Of a stretch of DNA of 64,000 nt, positions 51,731-60,810 are shown piece after piece (the stretch's first letter is position 1; every line of letters starts with the position of its first letter). The DNA is from Acrocarpospora corrugata (GTDB lineage Bacteria > Actinomycetota > Actinomycetes > Streptosporangiales > Streptosporangiaceae), in the NCBI RefSeq assembly GCF_009687845.1, contig NZ_BLAD01000046.1:1-64000 (forward strand). Reading direction: 5' to 3'. The notes beneath the pieces were generated by a model, which worked only from the letters and a program-made list of their open reading frames with translations, was not told where the DNA came from and did no database searches. Position numbers and translations under genes: made by a program.

Positions 51731-52431
51731 CCGCGCGGGTCTACTGCTTCGCGCACGCCGGGGGCTCGGCCGGGGAGTTCCGCGAGTGGGCCGGCCTGGC
51801 GGAGAACGTGCGGATCGCCGGCGTGGAGCGGCCGGGACGCGGCACCAGGTTCGCGGAACCGGCCTTGACCGAGCTGACGGCCCTGGTCGCCGAGCAGGCG
51901 GACTCCCTGGCGCTGGACCTGCCCTTCGGCCTGTTCGGCCACAGCTTCGGCGCGCTGCTCGTCTTCGAGATCGCGCACACGCTGCGCGCTCGCGGACTCA
52001 GGACGCCCGACTGGCTGTGGGTGTCCTCCTTTCCCAGCCCGGACCTCGCCAGGCGGGAGCCGGACGCGCGGCAGCTGCCGGACGCCGACCTGCTGCGCAC
52101 CCTGCACCGGCGGCATGACGCGATTCCCGCCGAGGTGCTGGACAACCCTGAACTGCTCGAAATCGTGGCGGCCTACATGCGGGCCGACTACACGGCCATG
52201 GAGACCCACGGCTTCCGGGACCGCGAACCGCTGCCCTGCGACCTGCGCGTGCTGAGCGGCGCGGACGAGCACGACCTGCACGACCGGCTGGCCGGCTGGG
52301 AGAAGCACGTCACCGGCGCGTTCTCCATGGATTTCCTTCCGGGTGGACATTTCTACCTGCGCGACCCGGACAACAGGCACCACATCGTGCAGGCGATGAA
52401 CGGCATTTGGACTCCGGGGGTGGAGCGATGA
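51727..52431 (+). CDS. Type II thioesterase (GrsT/TEII family)
   Basis: Stand-alone thioesterases clear wrongly loaded acyl or aminoacyl groups from carrier proteins of NRPS/PKS lines. The 234-residue protein starts ARVYCFAHAGGSAGEFREW, the TEII hallmark, followed by GVERPGRGTRF. It has an intact triad: S73 in FGHSFGALL, D180 in LSGADEHD and H208 in FLPGGHFYL. Both ends overlap neighbours by 4 bp (ATGA), so it is made together with the synthases. Confidence 0.92.
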   Translation: MTARVYCFAHAGGSAGEFREWAGLAENVRIAGVERPGRGTRFAEPALTELTALVAEQADSLALDLPFGLFGHSFGALLVFEIAHTLRARGLRTPDWLWVSSFPSPDLARREPDARQLPDADLLRTLHRRHDAIPAEVLDNPELLEIVAAYMRADYTAMETHGFRDREPLPCDLRVLSGADEHDLHDRLAGWEKHVTGAFSMDFLPGGHFYLRDPDNRHHIVQAMNGIWTPGVER

Positions 52432-54236
52432 AGGAATTGTCGACGTGGGGGCCCGAGGTGGACGCCGAAGCCTCGGTGGGCGAGCTGATCGTCAAGGCGG
52501 GCGCCGACTTCTCCGGTCTGCCCGCGGTCCGGGATGTGGGTCGCGGCCTGACCCTGACCTACGCGCAGCTTCTCGGCCAGGTCGAGGCGCAGGCCGGTCG
52601 GCTGCTGGCCGCCGGGGTCGGGGCCGGCGACCACGTGGTCGTGGCGGTGCCGCGCTCGGTGGAGGAGATCGTCGCCGTCCTCGCCGTACTCAGCGTGGGC
52701 GCCGTCTACGTCCCCGTGGACGGCACGCTTCCGGCCGCGCGACTCACCTCGATGCTGGACAGGGTACGGCCGAAGGCCGTGATCGGTGACTTCGCCTCGG
52801 CCCGCGCCGTCGTCCGGGCGGCCCCCGCCCCGTGCGCGCCCGTCCAGCCGATCACCGTCACCGACGGGCCCGCCACCGGATCCGCCCGGGTGTGGGCACA
52901 CCGGGACCCCGGCGACATCGCGTACATCACGTTCACCTCGGGCTCGACCGGCGTGCCGAAGGCCGTTCGTATTCCGCACCGAGGGGTCGTCCGCCTGGTA
53001 CGCGGCGCCGGCTACCTGCGGACGGGGCCAGGCGAGCGAATCCTGCGGCTGGCCCCGCTGTCCTTCGACGCCTCGACGCTGGAGATCTTCTGCGCGCTGG
53101 CCACCGGCGCGACGGTGGAGGTCTACCCCGACGGGCCGGTCTCGCCGGGCGAGCTGGCCGCGTTCCTGCGCGAGGCCGGGGTGACCGTCGCGTTCCTGAC
53201 CGCGGGGCTCTTCCGGGTCGTGGCGGGCGAGGCGATCGAGGGGTTCGCGGGCGTCCGGCAGGTGTTCACCGGCGGCGACGTCGTGCCCGCCGACGCGGTC
53301 CGCGCCCTGCTGGCCCGCCATCCGGGACTGACCGTCGTCAGCGCGTACGGGCCGACGGAGAACACCACCTTCTCCACCGTGCATCCCATGACGAGCCCGG
53401 CCGAGGTGGAAACGCCGGTGCCGATCGGCCGGCCGATCGCGGGCACGTCCGCCCTGGTTCTCGGCGAGGACGGCGAGCCGGTCGGGCCGGGCAGGACCGG
53501 CGAGCTGTGTCTCGGCGGCAGCGGACTGGCGGTGGACTACCTGGGCGCGCCGGAGGAGACCGCGCGGGCGTTCGTGGTCCCCGGGGGGCAGCGGGAGCGT
53601 TTCTACCGGACCGGCGACCTGGTGCACTGGGACACGAGCGGGCGGCTGCACTTCGACGGCCGGCTGGACCGCCAGGTGAAGGTGCGCGGCTACCGGATCG
53701 AGCTCGCCGAGATCGAGGACCGGCTGGGCCGGCGCGAGGAGGTGCGGGACGTCGCCGTCGTGGTGGTGGGCGCGGACGCCGGGTCCAAACGGCTGCTCGC
53801 CGCGGTCGTGGCGGACTCGGCGGACGGCCTGGTGGCCCGCCTGCGGGACGAGCTCCGCCGGGAGCTGCCGCATTACATGGTGCCGCCGCTCTGGGTGGTG
53901 ACCGACCGCCTGCCGTACACCTCGAACGGCAAGGTGGACGTCGCCGAGCTCGAACGGCGGGTCACAGCCCCCGCGAGCGATCACGAACCGGCCCTTCCCC
54001 ACGGCGAGAGGGAGTTCGAGGACGTCATCGCGGGCGTCTGGACCGAGGTGCTCGGCACCGCCGACTTCGGCGTCCGGGATCCCTTCTTCGAGGTCGGCGG
54101 GGACTCGCTGCTGGCCGGTCGGGTGCACGCGCGGCTGCGCACGAAGCTGCCCGGTCATCCGCTCCGCATCGTGGACATCTTCCAGTACCCGACCGTCCAG
54201 GAGCTGGCGGAGCACCTGAGAGGAGCGAACCGATGA
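52428..54236 (+). CDS. NRPS adenylation-peptidyl carrier protein (A-PCP), no condensation domain
   Basis: The 602-residue protein loads an amino or related acid onto its own carrier. A domain motifs: A3 YITFTSGSTGVPKAV (166-180), A5 SAYGPTENTTF, A7 YRTGDLVHW, A8 GRLDRQVKVRGYRIE, A10 with K502 (TSNGKVD). The carrier has S560 in DPFFEVGGDSLLAGR. Aligning to GrsA by hand, I read the ten-residue specificity code as D-A-L-F-F-G-A-T-F-K. That is closest to codes for Ile/Val-like aliphatic residues, but no exact match is claimed. With no C domain it acts as an initiation or trans-loading module. Confidence 0.92.
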   Translation: MKELSTWGPEVDAEASVGELIVKAGADFSGLPAVRDVGRGLTLTYAQLLGQVEAQAGRLLAAGVGAGDHVVVAVPRSVEEIVAVLAVLSVGAVYVPVDGTLPAARLTSMLDRVRPKAVIGDFASARAVVRAAPAPCAPVQPITVTDGPATGSARVWAHRDPGDIAYITFTSGSTGVPKAVRIPHRGVVRLVRGAGYLRTGPGERILRLAPLSFDASTLEIFCALATGATVEVYPDGPVSPGELAAFLREAGVTVAFLTAGLFRVVAGEAIEGFAGVRQVFTGGDVVPADAVRALLARHPGLTVVSAYGPTENTTFSTVHPMTSPAEVETPVPIGRPIAGTSALVLGEDGEPVGPGRTGELCLGGSGLAVDYLGAPEETARAFVVPGGQRERFYRTGDLVHWDTSGRLHFDGRLDRQVKVRGYRIELAEIEDRLGRREEVRDVAVVVVGADAGSKRLLAAVVADSADGLVARLRDELRRELPHYMVPPLWVVTDRLPYTSNGKVDVAELERRVTAPASDHEPALPHGEREFEDVIAGVWTEVLGTADFGVRDPFFEVGGDSLLAGRVHARLRTKLPGHPLRIVDIFQYPTVQELAEHLRGANR

Positions 54237-57076
54237 GCGTCGCGATCATCGGGTTCGGGCTGCGCCTGCCCGGCGCCGAGACGGCCGCCCAGTTCTGGGA
54301 CAACATCGCCGCCGGCCGGGAGTGCCTCACCCGGCTGGACCCCGAGCCCGATCCGGCCTACGTGCCGGTGCGGGGGATCATCCCGGGCGTCGAGGACTTC
54401 GACGCCGGCCTCTTCGGCATGCCGCCACGCGAGGCCCAGTTCACCGATCCCCAGCAGCGGCTGTTCCTAGAGTGCGCCCTGGAAGCTCTGGAGCAGGCCG
54501 GATACACCCAGGACACGGCTCCGGGCCCGATCGGCGTGTTCGCGGGCACGGGCAAGAACCACTACCTGGCGCGCAACGTGGCCGGGCACCCCGACCTCAT
54601 CCGCAACCTGGGCGAGATGATGACGCTGGTGGGCCACGAGAAGGACCACGTGGCGACGCGCACGGCCTACCGCCTGGGTCTGCGCGGCCCCGCCATCGCC
54701 ATGCAGACGTCCTGCTCGACCTCCCTGGTGGCCGTGCACATGGCGGCGCAGAGCCTGCTCCGGCACGAGGCGGACCTGATGCTCGCCGGCGGCGCCTCGA
54801 TCGCGCTGCCCCAGGAGTCCGGTTACCGCTACAGCCCGCACGACATCCTGTCGCCGGACGGGCGCTGCCGGGCCTTCGCGAAGGACGCCGGGGGCGCGGT
54901 GCCGGGCAACGGGGTCGGCGTCGTGGTGCTGAAGCGGCTGGGCGACGCCGTCCGCGACCGGGACACGATCTACGCGGTGATCAAGGGTTCCGCGATCAAC
55001 AACGACGGCGGGCGCAAGGTCGGCTACACCGCCCCGAGCGTGCGCGGGCAGGCGGACGTCATCCGCGCCGCGCACACCGCGGCGGGCGTGACCCCCGGCA
55101 CCATCCAGTACGTCGAGACCCACGGCACCGGCACCGAACTCGGCGACCGCATCGAAGTCGAGGCTTTGACCCACGCGTTCGGCCCCGGCGACCCGGGCTC
55201 GTGCGCGCTCGGCACGCTCAAGCCGAACATCGGGCACGTGGACATCGCCGCCGGAGTCGCCGGGCTGATCAAGGCCTCGCTCGCCCTGTACCACGGCCAG
55301 CTCCCGCCGAGCATCAACTGCGAGCAGGAGGACCCCGACCTCAACCTCCACCAGAGCCCCTTCTACATCAACCGCACGCTGCGGCCCTGGCCCGCGACGG
55401 ACACGCCGCGCCGGGGTTCGGTGAGCGCGTTCGGCGTCGGCGGAACCAACGCGCACGTCGTGCTCGAACAGGCTCCCCCGGCCGACGACAGCCGGCCCGC
55501 GCCCGACCTGCCGGTCATCGTCCCCCTTTCCGCGCACACCCCGCACGCCCTGAACCAGCTCACCGACCGGCTGGCCGAGCACGCGCGCTCCCGTCCGGAG
55601 ACCGACGTCCGCGACGTCGCGCACACCCTGCGGCACGGCCGCGAACCGCGCGAACACCGCTCGGCCGCCGTCGTGCACGGCACCGCCGAACTCGCCACGC
55701 CCTCGGCGTTCGGGCCGCCGACGCCCAGCCGGAGCCTGGTCAGCGTCGGCTACCTCTTCACCGGCCAGGGCAACCAGCACCCCGGGATGGCCACCGGCCT
55801 GTACGACCGGTTCCCCGTCTTCCGCGCGGCCATGGACGAGTGCGCCAGGGAGTTCTCCGTCAGCACCGGCACCGACATCCGCTGGCTGCTGTGCGACACC
55901 CCCGACGACCCCGCCGCCGCCCAGGCCGCGCTCGACGGCATGTCCCTCGCCCAGCCGTCCGTCTTCGCGATGGAGTACGCGACCGCGAAACTGCTGCTCT
56001 CGACCGGCCTGCGGCCCAAGGCGTTGCTGGGGCACAGCCTCGGCGAGTACGCGGCGGCGTGCGTCGCCGGCGCGATGAGCCTGGCGGACGCGGCGGCGCT
56101 GGTCGGGGCGCGCGGCCGGCTGCTGGACCGGGTGCGCGGCGGGGCGATGCTGGCGGTCTTCGCCGCGGCGGAGACCGTCGTCCCACTGCTGCCCGCGTCC
56201 CTGTCGCTGGCCGCGGTCAACGCGCCCCGCTCGATCGTGGTGACCGGCCGGGCCGACGCGATGCCCGGCCTGGTCGAGCGGCTCGACGCGCTCGGCATCG
56301 GGCACCGCAGGGTTCCGGTGCCGATCGCGGCGCACTCCGCGATGCTGGACGGCCTGCTGGAGGAGTTCCGCGCGCATGCCGAGCGGCTCACCTACCACCC
56401 GGCGGCGATCCCGATGATCTCCGGGGTCACCGGGCGTCCGGTCGATCGCGTCGACGCGGACTACTGGACCCGGCATCTGCGCCAGACCGTCAGGTTCGCC
56501 GACGCGGTCGAGCATTTCCTGCAGCGGCAGCACCCGGTGCTGATCGAGGTGGGGCCGGGACGCACGCTCACGAACCTGGTGCACGAGACGGCGGCCGGGC
56601 GGCCGGTGGTGGCGCTGGCCGCGCTGCCGGGGCGCAAGGACGAGGCGGGGTCGCTGGCGACGCTGCTGGAGGCCGTCGCCGGGGCGTGGTGCGCCGGAGC
56701 CCCGGTGGACTGGTCCGCGCTCGACGCCGATCCGTACGCGCGGCGTGTGCCGCTGCCCTCGTACCCGTTCCAGCGTGAGCGGCACTGGCTCGACACGGAA
56801 CCGGCCGCGCCCCCCGAGGCTCCCGCCGGGAAGGAACCCGGCCTCCCGGCGGAGCGGGAGATCGCGGTGATCTGGCGGGATCTGCTCGGCGTGGCCGAGG
56901 TCGGCCCCGACGACAACTTCTTCGCGCTCGGCGGCCAGTCCCTCCTCCTGGTCCGCATGATCGCCAGGCTCAAGGAGCTGACCGGCGTCGCCATCCCCCT
57001 GCGGGACGCGGTCGCGGCCCCGACCGTACGGGGGATCGCGGCGGTTCTCGCGCACCACGGAAGAGAGCGCGCATGA
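54233..57076 (+). CDS. Type I polyketide synthase module, KS-AT-ACP
   Basis: A 947-residue minimal module. KS (1-415): C161 in TSCSTSLVA, H297 in VETHGTGTELGD, H335 in KPNIGHVD. AT (about 505-855): S602 in GHSLGEYAAA; the specificity box reads IAAH (698-701), neither HAFH (malonyl) nor YASH (methylmalonyl). ACP (about 870-945): S903 in FFALGGQSLLLV. There is no KR, DH or ER, so the extended unit stays a beta-keto group, which a neighbouring oxidoreductase or condensing enzyme could use. ETHGTGTELGDRIE is typical of KS domains in NRPS-PKS hybrids. Overlaps A-PCP and ATP-grasp genes by 4 bp each. Confidence 0.93.
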   Translation: MSVAIIGFGLRLPGAETAAQFWDNIAAGRECLTRLDPEPDPAYVPVRGIIPGVEDFDAGLFGMPPREAQFTDPQQRLFLECALEALEQAGYTQDTAPGPIGVFAGTGKNHYLARNVAGHPDLIRNLGEMMTLVGHEKDHVATRTAYRLGLRGPAIAMQTSCSTSLVAVHMAAQSLLRHEADLMLAGGASIALPQESGYRYSPHDILSPDGRCRAFAKDAGGAVPGNGVGVVVLKRLGDAVRDRDTIYAVIKGSAINNDGGRKVGYTAPSVRGQADVIRAAHTAAGVTPGTIQYVETHGTGTELGDRIEVEALTHAFGPGDPGSCALGTLKPNIGHVDIAAGVAGLIKASLALYHGQLPPSINCEQEDPDLNLHQSPFYINRTLRPWPATDTPRRGSVSAFGVGGTNAHVVLEQAPPADDSRPAPDLPVIVPLSAHTPHALNQLTDRLAEHARSRPETDVRDVAHTLRHGREPREHRSAAVVHGTAELATPSAFGPPTPSRSLVSVGYLFTGQGNQHPGMATGLYDRFPVFRAAMDECAREFSVSTGTDIRWLLCDTPDDPAAAQAALDGMSLAQPSVFAMEYATAKLLLSTGLRPKALLGHSLGEYAAACVAGAMSLADAAALVGARGRLLDRVRGGAMLAVFAAAETVVPLLPASLSLAAVNAPRSIVVTGRADAMPGLVERLDALGIGHRRVPVPIAAHSAMLDGLLEEFRAHAERLTYHPAAIPMISGVTGRPVDRVDADYWTRHLRQTVRFADAVEHFLQRQHPVLIEVGPGRTLTNLVHETAAGRPVVALAALPGRKDEAGSLATLLEAVAGAWCAGAPVDWSALDADPYARRVPLPSYPFQRERHWLDTEPAAPPEAPAGKEPGLPAEREIAVIWRDLLGVAEVGPDDNFFALGGQSLLLVRMIARLKELTGVAIPLRDAVAAPTVRGIAAVLAHHGRERA

Positions 57077-58326
57077 CCAGGCTCGCGGTCGTCTTCGGCG
57101 CAGGCGCGGTGGCCCTCGGCGACCTGCTGGTCGGCCTGCGCTTCTGCCCCGACCTGCTCTTCGTCCTGCCCGCAGGCCCGCAGAGCGCGCAGTACGCGGC
57201 CCTGCTTGAGTCGGCGGGCGCCGTCCTCACCCTCACCGGGGACGCGGACGCCGACACCGGCGCCTTCCGCGCGGCGGCGGCGACGGGCGTGGTGACCTTC
57301 AGCGAGGTCGAACTGCCCGTCGCGGCCAGGCTCGCCGCCTCAGCCGGACTTCCGTTCCACAGTCCGGAAACCGTCGAACGGCTCACCGACAAGCACGCCC
57401 AGCGACGGGCGATGCGCGAACACGGCATCGAGACCCCCGCGTCGTGGCTGCTGCGCGGCGCGGACGAGTGGCCCCCAGACCTCCGCCTGCCCGCCGTGCT
57501 GAAGCCGGTCAGAGGGGAGGGCAGCCGCAACACCTACCTGGTGCGGACCGAGGACGAGGGGATCGCCCTGGCCGGGCGGCTGCTCGCGCTGGAGGAGGCG
57601 CTGGTCGTCGAAGAGTGCCTCGTCGGCGTCCCGAGCGAGCCGTTCGGCGACTACGTCTCGGTGGAGAGCGCCTGCGCGGGCGGCCGGATCCAGACCATCG
57701 GCGTCACGGGGAAGCTGCCGCTGCTGCCGCCGTTCAGGGAGAACGGGCAGTTCTTCCCGGACGCGCTGGACGACGCCGTGCGCGCGGAGGTGATCGAGCT
57801 GACCGGGCGGACCCTGCGAGCCCTCGGCGTACGGCACGGAATCACCCACACCGAAATCAAGATCACCGAGCAGGGGCCCAGGGTCATCGAGGTCAACGGG
57901 CGCATCGGCGGGTTCATCAACGAGCTGTACCTGCGGGCCACCGGGCTGGACCTGATCGAGCTGGCCGGCCGGCTCGCGCTCGGGGAGGACCTGGAGGTGT
58001 CCGCGCGGCCCCTCGCCGGGGTGTTCTTCCAGCAGTACGCCCGGCCGCCGCGCGAGGCGACCCGCCTCACCGCGATCGAGGGGGCCCGCACGCTCACCAG
58101 GACGCCGGGGATCACCGCGCGCCGCCAGCTCGTCCAGCCGGGCACCGAGCTGCCGGGCGACGGCAAGGCCGTCTACCTCGATCTGGTCGTCGGCGACGCG
58201 CCGTCGCATCGGGAGATGCTCGCCGTCCTGGACCGGGGTCTGCGCGGGATCAGATTCACCTTCGACACTCCTTCCGGACCTCTCACCCGGGGCGGCGACG
58301 AACTGCGCGCCGGAGTCCCCGCATGA
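57073..58326 (+). CDS. ATP-grasp ligase (BacD-like amino acid/peptide ligase family)
   Basis: ATP-grasp enzymes activate a carboxylate as acyl-phosphate and join it to an amine or other nucleophile. The 417-residue protein has a pre-ATP domain (1-105, VERLTDKHAQRRAMREHGIE), the ATP-lid KPVRGEGSRNTYLV (K144) and metal ligands in HTEIKITEQG (E261) and VIEVNGRIGG (E273, N275). A C-terminal domain follows. The EVNxRxGG motif is that of dipeptide and amino acid ligases. It could form the amide between the line's product and a second unit. ATGA overlaps on both sides. Confidence 0.88.
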   Translation: MTRLAVVFGAGAVALGDLLVGLRFCPDLLFVLPAGPQSAQYAALLESAGAVLTLTGDADADTGAFRAAAATGVVTFSEVELPVAARLAASAGLPFHSPETVERLTDKHAQRRAMREHGIETPASWLLRGADEWPPDLRLPAVLKPVRGEGSRNTYLVRTEDEGIALAGRLLALEEALVVEECLVGVPSEPFGDYVSVESACAGGRIQTIGVTGKLPLLPPFRENGQFFPDALDDAVRAEVIELTGRTLRALGVRHGITHTEIKITEQGPRVIEVNGRIGGFINELYLRATGLDLIELAGRLALGEDLEVSARPLAGVFFQQYARPPREATRLTAIEGARTLTRTPGITARRQLVQPGTELPGDGKAVYLDLVVGDAPSHREMLAVLDRGLRGIRFTFDTPSGPLTRGGDELRAGVPA

Positions 58327-59258
58327 GGCCGGGGGTCGCGGTCGTCGGTTACGGCAACGCCGGACGCCAGCACCTCGACGCGCTGGGCGATCGCTCGTAC
58401 GCCGTGGTGGAGCAGGATCCGCGGGCCGCCGCGCGGGCACGGGCGGCCGGGCTGCCGGTGCGCGAACTGGACGACGTGCTGGCGGACGACGCCATCCAGG
58501 CACTGGCGCTCTGCCTGCCGCCGGGCGTCCGTGCCGGTATCGCGGCGAAGGCCGTGGCGGCGGGCAAACATCTGCTGCTGGAGAAGCCGCCCGCGCGCAC
58601 GCCGGAAGAACTAGCCGCACTGCTCTCGCTCGCCGACGCCGGTGGAGTACTGGCGGCGGTGATGTTCCAGCACCGCTTCGCTCTTCCGGGCGAACTGCGT
58701 TCCGCGGACGCGGCCCGGTTCGCCGGGGCCGTGGCGAGCCTCACCGTCTCGCGGGCGCGTCCCGACGCGCACTACCAGACGTCCGGTTGGCGTTCCGACC
58801 CGCGCGACGCGCTCGGCGGCGTCACGGCTCACCTCGGGGTGCACTACCTCGACCTGGCGTGCCAGCTCCTCGGAACGCCGCGGGCGGTGACGCCGCTGTC
58901 CAGGACCGACGCGGTGCCGGGCATCGACACCCAGGTGTGCGGGCACATCGCGTTCGAATCCGGCGCGCAGTTGTCGGTAGCGGTCACCAGCCGGTCGCCC
59001 GCACGGTTCGAGCAGCTCACGGTGCTGGGCGCCGACACCTGGCTGGAAGTGCGGTCGGGCGCGGTCACCGGCGAGATCGACGGAAGGCCGATCACCAGAG
59101 CAGCCAGTCCGGCCTCCCGGTTGCGTACCGAGGTCTATCAGGAGCTCTTCAGCGCCATGGCAGGTCGCGCGGATCTCGACCTGGCCGCGCTGCGCCGCAG
59201 CCACGGAGTGGTGAAGGCGCTCGACGGCCTGCTCAACCCTCTGGAGGTGGGTCGATGA
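58323..59258 (+). CDS. Gfo/Idh/MocA-family NAD(P)-dependent oxidoreductase
   Basis: The 311-residue protein has a Rossmann N-terminus (AVVGYGNAGRQHLDALG, residues 4-20), the family EKP motif (HLLLEKPPARTPEEL) and the substrate-domain motif GGVTAHLGVHYLDLACQLLG with the catalytic-region His. Members oxidise or reduce sugars, inositols and sugar-like ketones. Followed directly by two TIM-barrel proteins of the IolE/IolI fold, it recalls inositol-type chemistry. ATGA overlaps on both sides. Confidence 0.88.
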   Translation: MRPGVAVVGYGNAGRQHLDALGDRSYAVVEQDPRAAARARAAGLPVRELDDVLADDAIQALALCLPPGVRAGIAAKAVAAGKHLLLEKPPARTPEELAALLSLADAGGVLAAVMFQHRFALPGELRSADAARFAGAVASLTVSRARPDAHYQTSGWRSDPRDALGGVTAHLGVHYLDLACQLLGTPRAVTPLSRTDAVPGIDTQVCGHIAFESGAQLSVAVTSRSPARFEQLTVLGADTWLEVRSGAVTGEIDGRPITRAASPASRLRTEVYQELFSAMAGRADLDLAALRRSHGVVKALDGLLNPLEVGR

Positions 59259-59968
59259 TCGGCTTTCCGGCCATCGGGCTCAGCTCGGGAACGCTGCCCC
59301 AAGCCACGGCAGCGGAACTCGCCGACGCCGTCCTCGCGTATGGCGGTTCCGGCGTGGATCTGCGGATCGGCAAGGACCAGCGGTGGGAGCGGGACGGCGT
59401 CGCCGAGGCGTTAAGCCACTTCGCCGCCAACGGACTCGACGTCTTCTACACCGGCGTCGGATGGCGGCTCGGCACTCCCGCGCCACTGCCCGAGGCTCCC
59501 CCCGAGTGGCCGGTGAAGGTCTTCTGCGTCGAAACGCCCGACCTTCAGCTGGTCGCCGACCAGGTGGCCGCCGCGTCGGAGGCCGGGCTGGAGCTCTGGG
59601 TCGAGACCCACGCCGGAGGCCCGGCGGTGCGCGGCCTGATCGACCTCGCCGGGCGTACCGGCGTGGGGATCGTGCTCGACGTCCTCGGTCTCGGCGAGAT
59701 CGGCGGCGCGGACCGCCACGAACTGGCCGACCTCGCCCCGCACGTCCGCGCGGCCCAGGTCAAGGGCGTCCTGCGGACACCCGCGGGGGTACGGCACCGC
59801 CCGCTGTCGCCACCCGACCTCGACCCCGTCCTGTCCGTCCTGGCAGGTTCCGCACTGCGGTGCGTGACGGTGGAGTCCCGGGCGGGCGCCCCGGCAGCCG
59901 ACCTGGCCGTGCTCGCCCGCGCCCTGGCACCCGCACGTGCCCGCGAGAAAGAAGAGAACCGCTCATGA
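59255..59968 (+). CDS. Xylose isomerase-like TIM-barrel protein, first of a pair
   Basis: The 237-residue protein matches the AP endonuclease family 2/xylose isomerase-like TIM barrel: GLSSGTLPQATAAELADAVL, then a strand-helix pattern through VKVFCVETPDLQLVADQVAA, LELWVETHAGGPAVRGLIDL, GIVLDVLGLGEIGG and AAQVKGVLR. Some expected metal ligands are hard to place (WVETHA holds a Glu and His, VLDVLG an Asp). It is shorter than the next protein and only distantly like it. It may be a partner or a divergent isomerase. ATGA overlaps on both sides. Confidence 0.78.
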   Translation: MIGFPAIGLSSGTLPQATAAELADAVLAYGGSGVDLRIGKDQRWERDGVAEALSHFAANGLDVFYTGVGWRLGTPAPLPEAPPEWPVKVFCVETPDLQLVADQVAAASEAGLELWVETHAGGPAVRGLIDLAGRTGVGIVLDVLGLGEIGGADRHELADLAPHVRAAQVKGVLRTPAGVRHRPLSPPDLDPVLSVLAGSALRCVTVESRAGAPAADLAVLARALAPARAREKEENRS

Positions 59969-60810
59969 AACTGGCAGTGATCGGCGACGAGCTGGCCCAG
60001 GACTGCCGGGTGGTCGCGGAGACCGCCGCAGAGCTCGGGTTCGACGGCGTGGAGATCAGATCGATCGACGGCACGCCGCCGCACCTGCTCACCGACGACC
60101 AGCTCGTGGCAGCGCGCGCGATCCTCGGCGAACACGGGCTGGCGAACGCCGGATTCACGCCGCCCGCGCTCAAGGTCGCGCTGCCCGAGACCGACGACGA
60201 TCTGCGGGCGGCGGCCGACCTGCTGGTGGACGCCTGTCGCCGGGCGGCGCTGCTCGGCGCGCCGCACGTGCGGATCTTCAGCTTCTACCGGGACGGCGAC
60301 CCCGACCCCGTCCGGGCCGCGCGCGTGGCCGCCCGCGTCCTGGACGGCGCCCGGCTGCCGGTCCCGCTCGTGGTGGAGAACGGCACCAGGACCAACACGC
60401 CGACGCTGCGGCACGTCAGGACCTTCCTCGACGAACTCGGCCGCGACGACGTCGGCGTGCTGTGGGATCCGGGCAACAGCGTCTTCAGCGGCTGGGATCC
60501 CGACCCCTTCCCCGCCGACTACGAGGCGGGCCGCGAACTCATCCGCCATGTGCACGTGAAGGATCCCGACGCCGGCCGCGGCTACGTCCGGCTCGGCGAC
60601 GGCGATTTGGACTGGCCGGCCATCCTGCTGCGGCTGGCGGAGGACGGTTACGACGGTTACGTCAGCTTGGAAACTCACTGGCGGCAGGGCCGGCAGCTGA
60701 CCGCCGACGAGCGCGACAACCCGTGGGGCGAGGAGTTCTCGCGCGGCGCGTACGTGGCCAGCGTGGCGTGCATGGTCAAGCTGCGCGGCTGGCGGGACGA
60801 ACTGGCGTGA
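59965..60810 (+). CDS. Xylose isomerase-like TIM-barrel isomerase/epimerase, second of a pair
   Basis: The 281-residue protein is a full TIM-barrel isomerase of the IolE/IolI/hydroxypyruvate-isomerase-like group: KLAVIGDELAQDCRVVAETA, GFDGVEIRSIDGT, VPLVVENGTRTNTPTLRHV (metal Glu), VGVLWDPGNSVFSGWDP (Asp), RHVHVKDPDAGRGYVRLGDG (His, Asp) and DGYVSLETHWRQG (Glu). The metal set appears complete, so it is likely active on a keto-sugar, inosose or similar polyol. It follows its shorter relative by ATGA overlap. Confidence 0.85.
   Translation: MKLAVIGDELAQDCRVVAETAAELGFDGVEIRSIDGTPPHLLTDDQLVAARAILGEHGLANAGFTPPALKVALPETDDDLRAAADLLVDACRRAALLGAPHVRIFSFYRDGDPDPVRAARVAARVLDGARLPVPLVVENGTRTNTPTLRHVRTFLDELGRDDVGVLWDPGNSVFSGWDPDPFPADYEAGRELIRHVHVKDPDAGRGYVRLGDGDLDWPAILLRLAEDGYDGYVSLETHWRQGRQLTADERDNPWGEEFSRGAYVASVACMVKLRGWRDELA

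Noticed and set aside
54467-57058. 863-codon minus-strand frame over the PKS gene
   Set aside because: Antisense to KS-AT-ACP with all catalytic motifs; no domain of its own.
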